From NCBI RefSeq assembly GCF_048268305.1, contig NZ_JBLWVT010000007.1, positions 261,343 to 325,342 on the forward strand: 64,000 nt of DNA. The letters run 5' to 3'. The notes beneath the pieces are model-generated. The model saw only the letters and a program-made list of their open reading frames with translations, was not told the DNA's origin and searched no databases. The DNA is from Pseudodonghicola sp048268305. GTDB lineage: Bacteria; Pseudomonadota; Alphaproteobacteria; Rhodobacterales; Rhodobacteraceae. Positions 7,252-15,850 of the stretch are shown piece by piece. The position numbers and the translations under genes were made by a program. Each line of letters begins with the position of its first letter. Position 1 is the stretch's first letter.

Positions 7252-7270
7252 CTCCTTTGCCGCAAAGGAG
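7252..7270. repeat. Perfect 8-bp hairpin in the mraZ leader
   Basis: CTCCTTTG and CAAAGGAG flank a 3-base loop. If transcribed forward the right arm contains an AAGGAG ribosome-site-like sequence that the left arm would mask, but no open frame of useful length follows. Confidence 0.4.
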
Positions 7271-7333
7271 GCTTATGTGATTCCCGGTCTCTGTGGTCTG
7301 CCTTGCCAAAATCCGGTGAATCGGGCAGGTCTC

Positions 7334-7388
7334 TCCCGGGGTGTCCCGTAAATTCCAGTTGCTTTCCATAAATTCCCATGGCATCCCT
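7334..7388 (-). promoter_or_regulatory. MraZ-box-like array 3 (opposite orientation)
   Basis: Six reverse-orientation repeats start at 7334 (TCCCG), 7344 (TCCCG), 7353 (TTCCA), 7364 (TTCCA), 7374 (TCCCA) and 7384 (TCCCT), at spacings of 10, 9, 11, 10 and 10 bp. Four keep the TCCC core. The phasing equals that of arrays 1 and 2 but on the other strand. Confidence 0.4.
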
Positions 7389-7399
7389 TGTTCATCGGA

Positions 7400-7605
7400 T
7401 GGAGACGAGGCAAGGGGCGACACAAACAGACCCCGACGCAAATAATAAAAGCAGGTTTCATACAGGCACTTCGCTTTCACCGAACCAAGAGATCCGGCGC
7501 GCGAGCGAGCAGACATCCCCCCAGGTGGCGCGCGCAGTCGGACACCCCGCAAAGCGGGACAAGCGGCGGGTTGATCAGTGGCAGCAGATCAACCTGCCGT
7601 TTTTT
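7400..7605 (+). ncRNA. upsM: Putative UpsM-like leader sRNA upstream of mraZ
   Basis: In Rhodobacter sphaeroides the dcw cluster has a long 5' leader from which the roughly 200-nt sRNA UpsM arises by partial termination before mraZ. Here a strong intrinsic terminator sits only about 50 bp before the mraZ start, with more than 500 bp of gene-free leader upstream, so the same arrangement is likely. The 5' end given is an estimate from the published length; no convincing promoter was identified. A further hairpin CCCGC-AAA-GCGGG lies near 7545-7557. Confidence 0.5.
7564..7605 (+). terminator. Intrinsic terminator in the mraZ leader
   Basis: A 13-bp stem (7564-7576 with 7587-7599, one G-U) closes a 10-base loop and is followed by six T at 7600-7605. 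It lies 54 bp upstream of the mraZ start, so it must be read through for dcw expression; it fits partial termination as reported for UpsM. Confidence 0.85.
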
Positions 7606-7658
7606 CGTTCGGGGGGTGACAACAACGACCCGGGGGCACGGGCAAAGGGACAGATGGT

Positions 7659-8186
7659 GTGAGCCGGCGCTTCAGAGGCGAATACACCTTCAAGGTGGAC
7701 AGCAAGGGCAGGGTCTCGATCCCGGCCCTGTTTCGCCGTGTGCTCGAAGCCGGGGATCCCGAATACACCGAAGGTCTGCGTCCGCAGCTCGTCATCGTCT
7801 ATGGGGACGAGGATCAGGACTATCTCGAAGCCTATACGATCACCGAGATCGACAAGCTCGAGGCCAAGATCGAAAGCCTGCCGAGTTCACCGCTGAAACG
7901 GAAGCTGGTTCGTCAGATCACCACCCGGTCGCATCATACCGAGGTCGATCCCGATGGTCGCCTGGTGTTGCCGGCGCGGTATCGCGACAAGATCGGCCTG
8001 GACAGCGAGGCGCTGTTCGTCGGGACCTCGGGCACCTTTCAGATCTGGAACCCCGAGACCTATGAATCCCATCTCGCCGAAGAGGAAGATGAGGATCTGG
8101 GCTTTGACCTGCCCGAGGGCACCAATGCGCTCGACGCGCTCGATCTGGTGCTCAGTAAACGAAATACTGACGGGGCCGGGGCTTGA
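7659..8186 (+). CDS. mraZ: Division/cell wall cluster transcriptional repressor MraZ
   Basis: The 175-residue protein has two MraZ/AbrB-like (SpoVT-AbrB) domains: the first from FRGEYTFKVDSKGRVSIPA (residues 4-22), the second around DPDGRLVLPARYRDKIGL near residues 98-115. MraZ binds TGGGN repeats in its own promoter and tunes the dcw operon. The start is GTG 7659 with AAAGGGA at 7645-7651; no ATG exists in frame at a sensible place. The length is slightly above the usual 140-155 because of an acidic C-terminal tail. Its stop codon lies 3 bp before the rsmH start. Confidence 0.95.
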   Translation: MSRRFRGEYTFKVDSKGRVSIPALFRRVLEAGDPEYTEGLRPQLVIVYGDEDQDYLEAYTITEIDKLEAKIESLPSSPLKRKLVRQITTRSHHTEVDPDGRLVLPARYRDKIGLDSEALFVGTSGTFQIWNPETYESHLAEEEDEDLGFDLPEGTNALDALDLVLSKRNTDGAGA

Positions 8187-8188
8187 TC

Positions 8189-9202
8189 ATGGCAGCAGAC
8201 GCGCCCGTTTCCAGCTCTGCCCGCCCTCACATTCCGGTTCTCTTGCGCGCATTGCTGAAGGCGGTCGCGCCGGTCTCCGGGGTCTGGCTTGACGGCACCT
8301 TCGGGGCTGGTGGCTATTCCCGTGGTCTGCTGGAGGCCGGTGCCGACAAGGTGATCGGCGTCGATCGCGATCCGCTGGCCTTCGAAATGGCCGCCGACTG
8401 GGTCGGCCAATATGACGACCGCCTGGTGCTGCAGCCCGGCGTCTTTTCCCGCATGGACGAATATGCCCAGGAACTCGACGGGGTGGTGCTGGATCTCGGG
8501 GTGTCCTCGATGCAGCTCGACCAGGCCGAGCGGGGCTTCTCCTTCATGAAGGACGGCCCGCTCGATATGCGGATGTCGCAGGACGGGCCGAGCGCCGCTG
8601 ATCTGGTCAATACCGCCGACGAGGCCGATCTGGCCGATATCCTGTTTCTGTATGGCGAGGAACGCGCCAGCCGGCGTATCGCCCATGCGATCCTGCGGGA
8701 GCGTGAGAGGGCGCCGTTCGAAACCACCCTGCAGCTTGCCCGGGTGATCGAATCCTGCCTGCCGCGACCCAAGCCGGGTCAGTCGCATCCCGCCACCCGC
8801 AGCTTTCAGGCGCTTCGCATTGCGGTGAATGACGAATTCGGCGAATTGTTCCGCGGCCTGATGGCGGCCGAACGGGCGCTGAAGCCCGGCGGACAACTGG
8901 CGGTCGTCACCTTCCATTCGATCGAGGACCGCATGGTCAAACGGTTCTTCCAGGAGCGCGCCGGCACCACCGGCCGGGCCAACCGCTATGCCCCCGAGAT
9001 CGAGGCGGTCGAGCCGCAGTTCATGCTGAAATCCCGCAAGGCCATCGCTCCGGATGAGGAAGAGCTGGCCGAGAATCCGCGCGCCCGTTCGGCCCGGCTG
9101 CGGGTCGCGGTGCGCACTTCGGCGCCCTCGGGGGGGATCGACCCGGGCCGGATCGGGATGCCGCTGTTGAAGGACCGCCACGCGAAAGGAAAGGGACGAT
9201 GA
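8189..9202 (+). CDS. rsmH: 16S rRNA (cytosine1402-N4)-methyltransferase RsmH
   Basis: The 337-residue SAM-dependent enzyme (formerly MraW) methylates N4 of C1402 in 16S rRNA. HIPVLL near the N-terminus, the SAM-binding GTFGAGGYSRGLL and VDRDP motifs, DLGVSSMQLD, and the C-terminal TFHSIEDRMVK are all present. I chose ATG 8189 over a TTG two codons earlier that overlaps the mraZ stop. The gene overlaps ftsL by 4 bp (ATGA). Confidence 0.96.
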   Translation: MAADAPVSSSARPHIPVLLRALLKAVAPVSGVWLDGTFGAGGYSRGLLEAGADKVIGVDRDPLAFEMAADWVGQYDDRLVLQPGVFSRMDEYAQELDGVVLDLGVSSMQLDQAERGFSFMKDGPLDMRMSQDGPSAADLVNTADEADLADILFLYGEERASRRIAHAILRERERAPFETTLQLARVIESCLPRPKPGQSHPATRSFQALRIAVNDEFGELFRGLMAAERALKPGGQLAVVTFHSIEDRMVKRFFQERAGTTGRANRYAPEIEAVEPQFMLKSRKAIAPDEEELAENPRARSARLRVAVRTSAPSGGIDPGRIGMPLLKDRHAKGKGR

Positions 9203-9555
9203 AGGGGATAGCCTATGTTCTGACCGCTCTGGTGGTCTTCGGTCTGGCGTTCTGGGCCTATCGCGAGAATTACGCCACCCAGCAGGTGCTGAAGGACACG
9301 CGCGAGCTGCAGCGCCAGATCGGCGACGCGCGGATGAAGATCGGCGTGCTGAAGGCGGAATGGGCCTATCTCAACCGGCCCGAGCGGCTGGTCGAGCTGA
9401 CCGAGGTCAACTTCGGTCGGTTGGGGCTGCTGCCGCTGCGCCCTGATCAGTTCGGCCGGATTGACGAGGTCAACTTCCCGCCGAAACCGGAGTTATCGAT
9501 TACCAATCCGGTCGATGTCTCGACCATGGCCGGAGATGGGGAGGGGGAACCATGA
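9199..9555 (+). CDS. ftsL: Cell division protein FtsL
   Basis: The 118-residue bitopic membrane protein has an N-terminal transmembrane helix (about residues 3-19, IAYVLTALVVFGLAFWAY) and a periplasmic coiled-coil region with heptad-like hydrophobics (QQVLKDTRELQRQI...LKAEWAYLNRPERL). FtsL forms a complex with FtsB and FtsQ and activates septal FtsWI. The ERLVELTE segment is typical of alphaproteobacterial FtsL. Both ends overlap neighbours by 4 bp, indicating translational coupling. Confidence 0.9.
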   Translation: MKGIAYVLTALVVFGLAFWAYRENYATQQVLKDTRELQRQIGDARMKIGVLKAEWAYLNRPERLVELTEVNFGRLGLLPLRPDQFGRIDEVNFPPKPELSITNPVDVSTMAGDGEGEP

Positions 9556-11339
9556 TCCGCACGCCGCTGCGCCCGCTGGCCCGCATCCTGCCGGCCCGCG
9601 CCAAGGGAGAGAATCCCGACGCCATCGAGCGCGAGAACATCCGCCGCCGTCACGCCGAGATGCAGGACCGGTCCCGCGTCCGTGCCGAGGGGCGGTTGCT
9701 TATGCTGGGCATGTTCTTCTTCTGTGCCTATGTGATCGTCGGTGGCCGTATGGCGCTGATGGCCACCACCGAACCGGAAGAGCCGGTCGCCAGCCTGCCC
9801 GATGCCGCCATCGCCATGCAGCGCGCCGATATCGTCGACCGCGAAGGGCGGATCCTGGCCACCAATTTCGAGACCCATTCGCTTTATGCCCAGCCGCAGC
9901 AGATGGTCGATCCCGTCGCGGTCGCCAAGGGGCTGAAACGGATCTTCCCCGATCTCGACGAAGACCGGATGATCGAGGATTTCACCGGCAAGCGAAAGTT
10001 CGTCTGGATCAAGAAGCGGATCAGCCCGGAACAGAAACAGGCGGTGCATGACCTGGGGGATCCCGGGTTGCTGTTCGGCCCGCGCGAGATGCGGCTTTAC
10101 CCCAATGGCAAGCTCGCCGCCCATGTGCTGGGCGGCGCGGGGTTCGGCAAGGAAGGGGTGAACGCCGCCGAGGTGATCGGTGTCGCCGGGGTCGAGAAGC
10201 AATTCGACGACTACCTGCGGGATCCCTCGAACGGCGACAAGCCGCTGCAGCTTTCGATCGATCTCACGGTGCAGGCCGCCGCCGAACAGGTGCTCGAAGG
10301 CGGCATGCGGTTGATGAATGCCAAGGGTGCCTCCTCGATCCTGATGGATGTGCATACCGGCGAGGTGATCTCGGTCGTCAGCCTGCCGGACTTCGACCCG
10401 AATGAGCGGCCCCGTCCGGCGCTGGACGGCGATCCGAGCGCGAGCCCGCTGTTCAACCGCGCGGTGCAGGGGGTCTATGAACTCGGCTCCACCTTCAAGA
10501 TCTTCGCTGCCGCCCAAGCGCTCGACCTTGGGCTGGTGACGCCCGAGACGATCATCGACACCTCGGGGCCGATGAAGGTCGGCGGCCACTTGATCGGCGA
10601 GTTCAACGGCAAGAACTATGGCAAGCTCAGCGTCAGCGACGTGATGGTCCACAGTTCGAACCGGGGCACCGGCCGGATCGCGCTGGAAATCGGCTCGGAA
10701 CGGCAGAAGGCCTTTCTCGGCGCGCTGGGGATGTTCGATCCGACGCCGTTCGAGATTGTCGAGGCGCGTGGCGGTCAGCCGCTGATCCCGAAACGCTGGA
10801 CCGATCTCAGCACGGTGACGATTTCCTATGGCCACGGGCTGTCGGCGAGCCCGATGCACCTGGCGGCGGCCTATTCGACCATCGCCAATGGCGGCCATTA
10901 CATCAGCCCGACGATTCTGCGGCGCGACGGGCCGCAGTATGGGCCCCGCGTGTTGTCGGAAGAGGCCGCGCGCGAGGCGCGCAAGATGCTGCGCGGAGTG
11001 GTGACACGTGGCACCGCCAGCTTTGGCGATGTCGAGGGCTATTCGGTCGGCGGCAAGACCGGCACTGCCGACAAGCCGAAACCGCAGGGTGGCTATTATA
11101 AGGACAAGGTGATCGCCACCTTCGCGGCGATGTTCCCCACCAATGATCCGAAATACGTGCTGATCCTGACGCTTGACGAACCCCAGGTCGAGGCGCTGAA
11201 GGAAGAGCGCCGCACCGCCGGCTGGACCGCCGTGCCGGTCGCGGCCGAGATGATCCGCCGGCTCGCGCCGCTGCTGGGGCTGCGTCCTGACATTGAACAA
11301 AACCGGCAGGCTGCTATAACGCTGACGTCGTCGCATTGA
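9552..11339 (+). CDS. ftsI: Septal peptidoglycan transpeptidase FtsI (PBP3)
   Basis: The 595-residue class B penicillin-binding protein cross-links septal peptidoglycan. One transmembrane segment lies at about residues 49-68. The PBP dimerisation domain (90-220) is followed by the transpeptidase domain with SxxK as STFK (active serine about residue 313), SxN as SSN, and KTG as GGKTGTADKP near residue 500. It overlaps ftsL by 4 bp and murE follows after about 28 bp, so it lies in one operon with them. Confidence 0.96.
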   Translation: MIRTPLRPLARILPARAKGENPDAIERENIRRRHAEMQDRSRVRAEGRLLMLGMFFFCAYVIVGGRMALMATTEPEEPVASLPDAAIAMQRADIVDREGRILATNFETHSLYAQPQQMVDPVAVAKGLKRIFPDLDEDRMIEDFTGKRKFVWIKKRISPEQKQAVHDLGDPGLLFGPREMRLYPNGKLAAHVLGGAGFGKEGVNAAEVIGVAGVEKQFDDYLRDPSNGDKPLQLSIDLTVQAAAEQVLEGGMRLMNAKGASSILMDVHTGEVISVVSLPDFDPNERPRPALDGDPSASPLFNRAVQGVYELGSTFKIFAAAQALDLGLVTPETIIDTSGPMKVGGHLIGEFNGKNYGKLSVSDVMVHSSNRGTGRIALEIGSERQKAFLGALGMFDPTPFEIVEARGGQPLIPKRWTDLSTVTISYGHGLSASPMHLAAAYSTIANGGHYISPTILRRDGPQYGPRVLSEEAAREARKMLRGVVTRGTASFGDVEGYSVGGKTGTADKPKPQGGYYKDKVIATFAAMFPTNDPKYVLILTLDEPQVEALKEERRTAGWTAVPVAAEMIRRLAPLLGLRPDIEQNRQAAITLTSSH

Positions 11340-11367
11340 CCGTCAGAAGGACCGGGTGAGGACAATC

Positions 11368-12867
11368 ATGGACAATTCCGCGAAGCCGCTCAGCCAGCTT
11401 GCCCTGACCGCGCGGGGTGGGCGCGACCCGGTGATCACGGGATTGGCGGTGGACAGCCGCGAGGTGAAGGAGGGCTATCTGTTCGCGGCCCTTCCCGGCA
11501 CCAAGGTGCATGGCGGCAGCTTCATCGACTATGCCCTGCGGATGGGGGCGACGGCGATCCTGACCGACGCGCGTGGTGCTGAAATCGCCGAGGCGGCGCT
11601 CGCCGGATCGGCGGCCGCGCTGGTGGTGGTCGAGGATCCGCGCCAGGCGCTGGCCTGTGCCGCGGCGCTCTGGTTCGGGGCGCAGCCCAGGGTGATGGCG
11701 GCGGTCACCGGCACCAACGGCAAGACCTCGGTCGCGACCTTCCTGCGCCAGATCTGGATGGTTCTGGGGCATAAGGCGATCAACCTCGGCACCACCGGGG
11801 TCGAAGGCGCCTGGACCGCGCCCTTGCATCACACCACGCCCGAACCCATCACGCTCCACCGTGCCCTGGCCGCCGCCGCCGCCGAGGGGGTGACCCATGC
11901 GGCGATGGAGGCCTCTTCCCACGGGCTGGACCAGCGCCGACTCGACGGGGTCGAGCTGACCGCGGCGGGGTTCACCAATTTCACCCAGGATCACCTGGAT
12001 TATCACGAGAGCTTCGAGGCCTATTTCGCGGCGAAGGCGGGTCTGTTCGGCCGGGTGCTGCCGCCCGAGGGCACGGCGGTGATCAACCTGGATGATCCCA
12101 AGGGGGCCGAGATGCGGGCGATCGCCATGGCGCGCGGTCAGGCGGTGCTGACCGTCGGACATGCGGAGGGTGACCTGCGACTTCTGGGTCAACGCTTCGA
12201 TTCGACCGGGCAGGATCTGCGTTTCGCCTGGGGCGGGCAGACCTATCAAGCGCGGCTCGATCTGATCGGCGGTTTCCAGGCGCAGAATGTGCTGCTGGCG
12301 GCCGGGCTTGCCATCGCCTGCGGCGAGGCGCCCGAGGCGGTGTTCCGCTCCCTGCCAGAGCTGACCACGGTGCGCGGCCGCATGCAGCTTGCGGCCACCC
12401 GCGACAATGGCGCTGCCGTCTTCGTCGATTTCGCCCATACCCCAGATGCCATTGCCACCGCGCTGAAGGCGCTGCGGCCGCATGTGATGGGGCGGCTGAT
12501 CGCCATCATCGGCGCCGGCGGCGACCGCGACCGCACCAAGCGGCCGCTGATGGGCGCGGCTGCGGTCGAGAACGCCGATCTGGTCTTTGTCACCGATGAC
12601 AACCCGCGCAGCGAGGAACCGGCGTCGATCCGTGCCGCCGTGCTGGACGGCGCGCTCAGGGCCGGTGGCGAGGGCCGTGTCGTCGAGGTCGGTGACCGCG
12701 CCGAGGCGATCCTTAGGGGCGTTGATGCATTGCAACCCGGCGACGCGCTGCTGATCGCCGGCAAGGGCCATGAAACCGGCCAGATCGTGGGGGATGACGT
12801 GCTGCATTTCGATGATGCCGAACAGGCCAGCGTGGCGGTCGCCGCGCTTGACGGGCGGCCGGCATGA
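11368..12867 (+). CDS. murE: UDP-MurNAc-tripeptide ligase MurE
   Basis: The 499-residue cytoplasmic Mur ligase adds the third amino acid to UDP-MurNAc-L-Ala-D-Glu. The ATP-binding loop GTNGKTS is near residue 113 and the DNPR motif (TDDNPRSE), which recognises meso-diaminopimelate, is present. I chose ATG 11368, which has GAGGA 6 nt upstream, over GTG 11356. Overlap with murF is 4 bp. Confidence 0.95.
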   Translation: MDNSAKPLSQLALTARGGRDPVITGLAVDSREVKEGYLFAALPGTKVHGGSFIDYALRMGATAILTDARGAEIAEAALAGSAAALVVVEDPRQALACAAALWFGAQPRVMAAVTGTNGKTSVATFLRQIWMVLGHKAINLGTTGVEGAWTAPLHHTTPEPITLHRALAAAAAEGVTHAAMEASSHGLDQRRLDGVELTAAGFTNFTQDHLDYHESFEAYFAAKAGLFGRVLPPEGTAVINLDDPKGAEMRAIAMARGQAVLTVGHAEGDLRLLGQRFDSTGQDLRFAWGGQTYQARLDLIGGFQAQNVLLAAGLAIACGEAPEAVFRSLPELTTVRGRMQLAATRDNGAAVFVDFAHTPDAIATALKALRPHVMGRLIAIIGAGGDRDRTKRPLMGAAAVENADLVFVTDDNPRSEEPASIRAAVLDGALRAGGEGRVVEVGDRAEAILRGVDALQPGDALLIAGKGHETGQIVGDDVLHFDDAEQASVAVAALDGRPA

Positions 12868-14276
12868 CCGCGCTCTGGACCGCGGCAGAGGCGGCGGCGG
12901 CCACCGGCGGCCGGGCGCAGGGCGACTGGTCGGTCACCGGCGTGTCGATCGACACCCGCACGCTCGAGGCGGGGGATCTCTTCGTGGCGCTCAAGGCCGC
13001 GCGCGATGGCCATGATTTCGTCGCGCAGGCGCTCGACGCCGGGGCGGGGGCGGCGCTGGTCAGCCATATCCCCGAAGGGCTGGCGCCGGATGCGCCGCTG
13101 CTGATCGTCGAGGATGTGCTGCAGGGGCTCGAGGCGCTGGGGGCGGCGGCCCGCGCCCGCACCGATGCGCGGGTGGTGGCGATCACCGGCTCGGTCGGCA
13201 AGACCTCGACCAAGGAGATGCTGCTGCGCGTCCTGTCCGACCAGGGCGCAACCCATGCCAGCGTGGCCAGTTATAACAACCACTGGGGCGTGCCGCTGAC
13301 CCTGGCGCGGATGCCACGCAACACCGACTTCGCGGTGATCGAGATCGGCATGAACCACCCGGGAGAGATCGCACCATTGACCCGGCAGACCCGGCCGCAT
13401 GTGGCGCTGGTCACCACCGTGGCAGCGGCGCATCTGGAGGCCTTCGACAGCGTCGAGGATATCGCCCGTGAAAAGGCCGCGATCCTCGACGGTCTGGAGC
13501 CGGGCGGGGTGGCGGTGCTGAACGCCGATCTCGACCAGTCGCCGATTCTTTTCGAGCACGCCCGCGCCCTGGGGGTGACGGCCCTGGGCTTTGGCGTTCA
13601 GGCCCGTGACTATCGGCTGATCGGTGCCGAGGTCGACGGCGAGCAGACCGAGGTGCGCGCCGAGGCGCCCTTTGGCCCGGTGCTGTTCCGCCTCGCCACG
13701 CCGGGGCGTCATTTCGCGATGAACGCGCTTGGCGCGCTGGCCGCGGCCACGGCGCTCGGCGCCGATCCCTACAAGGTCCTCGACAGCCTGCCGCGCTGGT
13801 CGCCCTATCGTGGCCGCGGCGCTCGCGAGCTGATCGCGCTGGCGGGGGGAATTCTGACGCTGCTCGACGATTCCTATAATGCCAACCCGGTTTCCATGGC
13901 CGCGGCATTGGCGGTCCTGGCGAGCGTCGCCCCGGAAGGCAAGGGCCGCCGCATCGCCTGCCTTGGCGACATGAAGGAACTGGGGCCGCAGGGGCCGGCG
14001 CTGCACGCGGGCCTCGCCTCGCTGCCCGCCATGGCCGCGATCGACACCGTCCATTGCATCGGACCGCTGATGGAATCGCTGCATGCCGCGCTGCCGGAGC
14101 ACAAGCGCGGGCTTCATTGCGCCACCAGCGCCGAATTCGCTGCCCGGCTGCCCGATTTGGTGCGGCCCGGCGATGTCCTGCTCGCCAAGGGGTCGCTCAG
14201 CATGGGGCTGGCGAAACTCGTTGACGCCCTGAGGGAAATCGGCCAAGGGGGCGCGGTTTCCGGTGACCGGACGTAA
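12864..14276 (+). CDS. murF: UDP-MurNAc-tripeptide D-alanyl-D-alanine ligase MurF
   Basis: The 470-residue Mur ligase adds D-Ala-D-Ala to complete the pentapeptide precursor. The P-loop GSVGKTSTKEM is near residue 112, the central-domain segments VIEIGMNHPGEI and DDSYNANPVSM are typical of MurF, and the C-terminal domain ends with AKGSLSMGLAKLV. It starts inside the murE stop region and is followed after 17 bp by mraY. Confidence 0.96.
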   Translation: MTALWTAAEAAAATGGRAQGDWSVTGVSIDTRTLEAGDLFVALKAARDGHDFVAQALDAGAGAALVSHIPEGLAPDAPLLIVEDVLQGLEALGAAARARTDARVVAITGSVGKTSTKEMLLRVLSDQGATHASVASYNNHWGVPLTLARMPRNTDFAVIEIGMNHPGEIAPLTRQTRPHVALVTTVAAAHLEAFDSVEDIAREKAAILDGLEPGGVAVLNADLDQSPILFEHARALGVTALGFGVQARDYRLIGAEVDGEQTEVRAEAPFGPVLFRLATPGRHFAMNALGALAAATALGADPYKVLDSLPRWSPYRGRGARELIALAGGILTLLDDSYNANPVSMAAALAVLASVAPEGKGRRIACLGDMKELGPQGPALHAGLASLPAMAAIDTVHCIGPLMESLHAALPEHKRGLHCATSAEFAARLPDLVRPGDVLLAKGSLSMGLAKLVDALREIGQGGAVSGDRT

Positions 14277-14293
14277 AGATAGGAACGGCTAAA

Positions 14294-15376
14294 ATGCTCT
14301 ATTGGTTGACCGCGCTGTCGGACGGGGGGGATTTTTTCAACCTCTTTCGCTATATCACCTTCCGCGCGGGCGGGGCGTTCCTGACGGCGCTGGTCTTCGG
14401 CTTCATGTTCGGCCGGCCGCTGATCGACGTGCTGCGACGCAAGCAGGGCAAGGGGCAGCCGATCCGCGATGATGGCCCGCAAAGCCATCTGTCCAAGGCC
14501 GGCACCCCGACCATGGGGGGCTTGCTGATCGTGGGTTCGCTGGTTACCGCGACGCTGCTCTGGGCCAGGCTCGACAATTCCTTCGTCTGGATGGTGCTCT
14601 TCGTGACGCTGGCCTTCGCGCTGATCGGGTTCTCCGACGATTACGCCAAGGTTTCCAAGCAGAACACCAAGGGGGTTTCGGGCAAGGTGCGGCTCGCCCT
14701 GGGCATCCTGATCGCGGTGATCGCCGCCTTCTGGGCGGAATGGACCCATCCGGCCGATCTGCAGAACCAGCTTGCCCTGCCGGTGTTCAAGAACCTGCTG
14801 ATCAACCTGGGCTATTTCTATGTGCCCTTCGTGGTGATCGTCATCGTCGGCGCCGCCAATGCGGTGAACCTGACCGACGGGCTCGACGGGCTGGCGATCA
14901 TGCCGGTGATGATCGCCGGCGGCACGCTGGGCATCATCGCCTATGCGGTGGGGCGGATCGACTTTTCCGAATATCTCGATGTCCACTATGTCCCGGGCAC
15001 CGGGGAGCTTCTGGTCTTCACCGCCGCCCTCTTCGGCGCCGGGCTCGGGTTTCTGTGGTACAACGCGCCGCCGGCGGCGGTCTTCATGGGCGACACCGGC
15101 AGCCTCGCCCTGGGGGGCGCGCTCGGCGCGATCGCCGTGGCGACCAAACACGAACTGGTCCTCGCCGTAGTCGGTGGCCTCTTCGTGGTCGAGGCGCTGA
15201 GCGTGATCATCCAGGTCCTCTATTTCAAGCGCACCGGTCGCCGCGTCTTCCTGATGGCGCCGATCCACCACCATTACGAGAAGAAGGGCTGGTCCGAACC
15301 CACCGTGGTGATCCGCTTCTGGATCATCTCGCTGATCCTGGCGATGATCGGGCTGGCCACGCTCAAGGTGCGCTGA
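14294..15376 (+). CDS. mraY: Phospho-MurNAc-pentapeptide transferase MraY
   Basis: The 360-residue polytopic enzyme transfers phospho-MurNAc-pentapeptide to undecaprenyl phosphate, giving lipid I. About ten hydrophobic segments are visible. Catalytic and binding motifs include GTPTMGG-like SKAGTPTMGGL (about residues 70-80), FSDDYAK, NLTDGLDGLA, FMGDTGSLALGG and the histidine-rich PIHHHYEKKGW loop. It is the last gene of the cluster here: a terminator follows at once, and murD, ftsW and murG are not in the window. Confidence 0.97.
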   Translation: MLYWLTALSDGGDFFNLFRYITFRAGGAFLTALVFGFMFGRPLIDVLRRKQGKGQPIRDDGPQSHLSKAGTPTMGGLLIVGSLVTATLLWARLDNSFVWMVLFVTLAFALIGFSDDYAKVSKQNTKGVSGKVRLALGILIAVIAAFWAEWTHPADLQNQLALPVFKNLLINLGYFYVPFVVIVIVGAANAVNLTDGLDGLAIMPVMIAGGTLGIIAYAVGRIDFSEYLDVHYVPGTGELLVFTAALFGAGLGFLWYNAPPAAVFMGDTGSLALGGALGAIAVATKHELVLAVVGGLFVVEALSVIIQVLYFKRTGRRVFLMAPIHHHYEKKGWSEPTVVIRFWIISLILAMIGLATLKVR

Positions 15377-15399
15377 CCCCGCACCCCTCGGCAAAAAAG

Positions 15400-15435
15400 A
15401 AAAGGCGCGTGGTTTCCCGGCGCGCCTTTTTCGTC
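15400..15435 (+). terminator. Terminator of the dcw operon
   Basis: AAAAGGCGCG (15400-15409) pairs perfectly with CGCGCCTTTT (15421-15430) around an 11-base loop, followed by TTCGTCTTTTT. It lies 24 bp after the mraY stop. Confidence 0.9.
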
Positions 15436-15493
15436 TTTTTCTAGCCCCAAATATCCCGGGGGGAGGCCGCAGGCCGTGGGGGGCAGAGCCCCC
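15435..15493. repeat. Dispersed intergenic repeat, copy 1
   Basis: Layout: CTTTTTCTAG, a short spacer, AAATATCC, GGGGGG, a variable palindrome (GCCGCAGGC), then GGGGGGC-AGA-GCCCCCC. Two related copies lie at 26589-26659 and 44494-44553. Confidence 0.6.
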
Positions 15494-15505
15494 AGCGTCA
15501 GAGGT

Positions 15506-15850
15506 TCAAAGCAGCTCCAGCAGCTTTTCCGGCGGCCGGCCGATCACCGCGCGGTCGCCCTTGATCGCCAGCGGCCGTTCGATCAGCACCGGGTTCGCGG
15601 CCATCGCCGCCAGCAGCGTCTCATCGCTGTCGCTCGTCGACAGACCCAGCTCCTTGAACCGTGGCTCCTTGGGGCGCATCATCTCGATCACCGGCGGATT
15701 GCCGAGCGCGGCGCGGGCTGCCTGCAGCTCCTCCAGGTTCGGAGCCTGCTCCAGGTAACGGCGCAGATGCAGGTCGACGCCCCTGTCTTCCAGCAGCGCC
15801 AGCCCCTCGCGCGACTTCGAGCAACGCGGGTTATGCCAGTATTCGATCAT
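15506..15850 (-). CDS. ArsC/Spx-family reductase (YfgD-like)
   Basis: The 114-residue thioredoxin-fold protein starts MIEYWHNPRCSKSRE, with the single family cysteine at residue 10, and carries the RPKEP and NPVLIERPLA motifs of the ArsC family, where the Arg residues bind oxyanion. Classical ArsC reduces arsenate with glutaredoxin; shorter YfgD-type members have no proven arsenate role, and no arsR or arsB is nearby. It overlaps the pyrD stop by 4 bp, so it is the last gene of a DUF952-pyrD-arsC-like run. Confidence 0.85.
   Translation of the reverse strand: MIEYWHNPRCSKSREGLALLEDRGVDLHLRRYLEQAPNLEELQAARAALGNPPVIEMMRPKEPRFKELGLSTSDSDETLLAAMAANPVLIERPLAIKGDRAVIGRPPEKLLELL

Noticed and set aside
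7252..7380. Possible small ORF behind the AAGGAG hairpin in the mraZ leader
   Set aside because: The ATG after the site is followed at once by a stop, and other frames have no start at a fitting distance.
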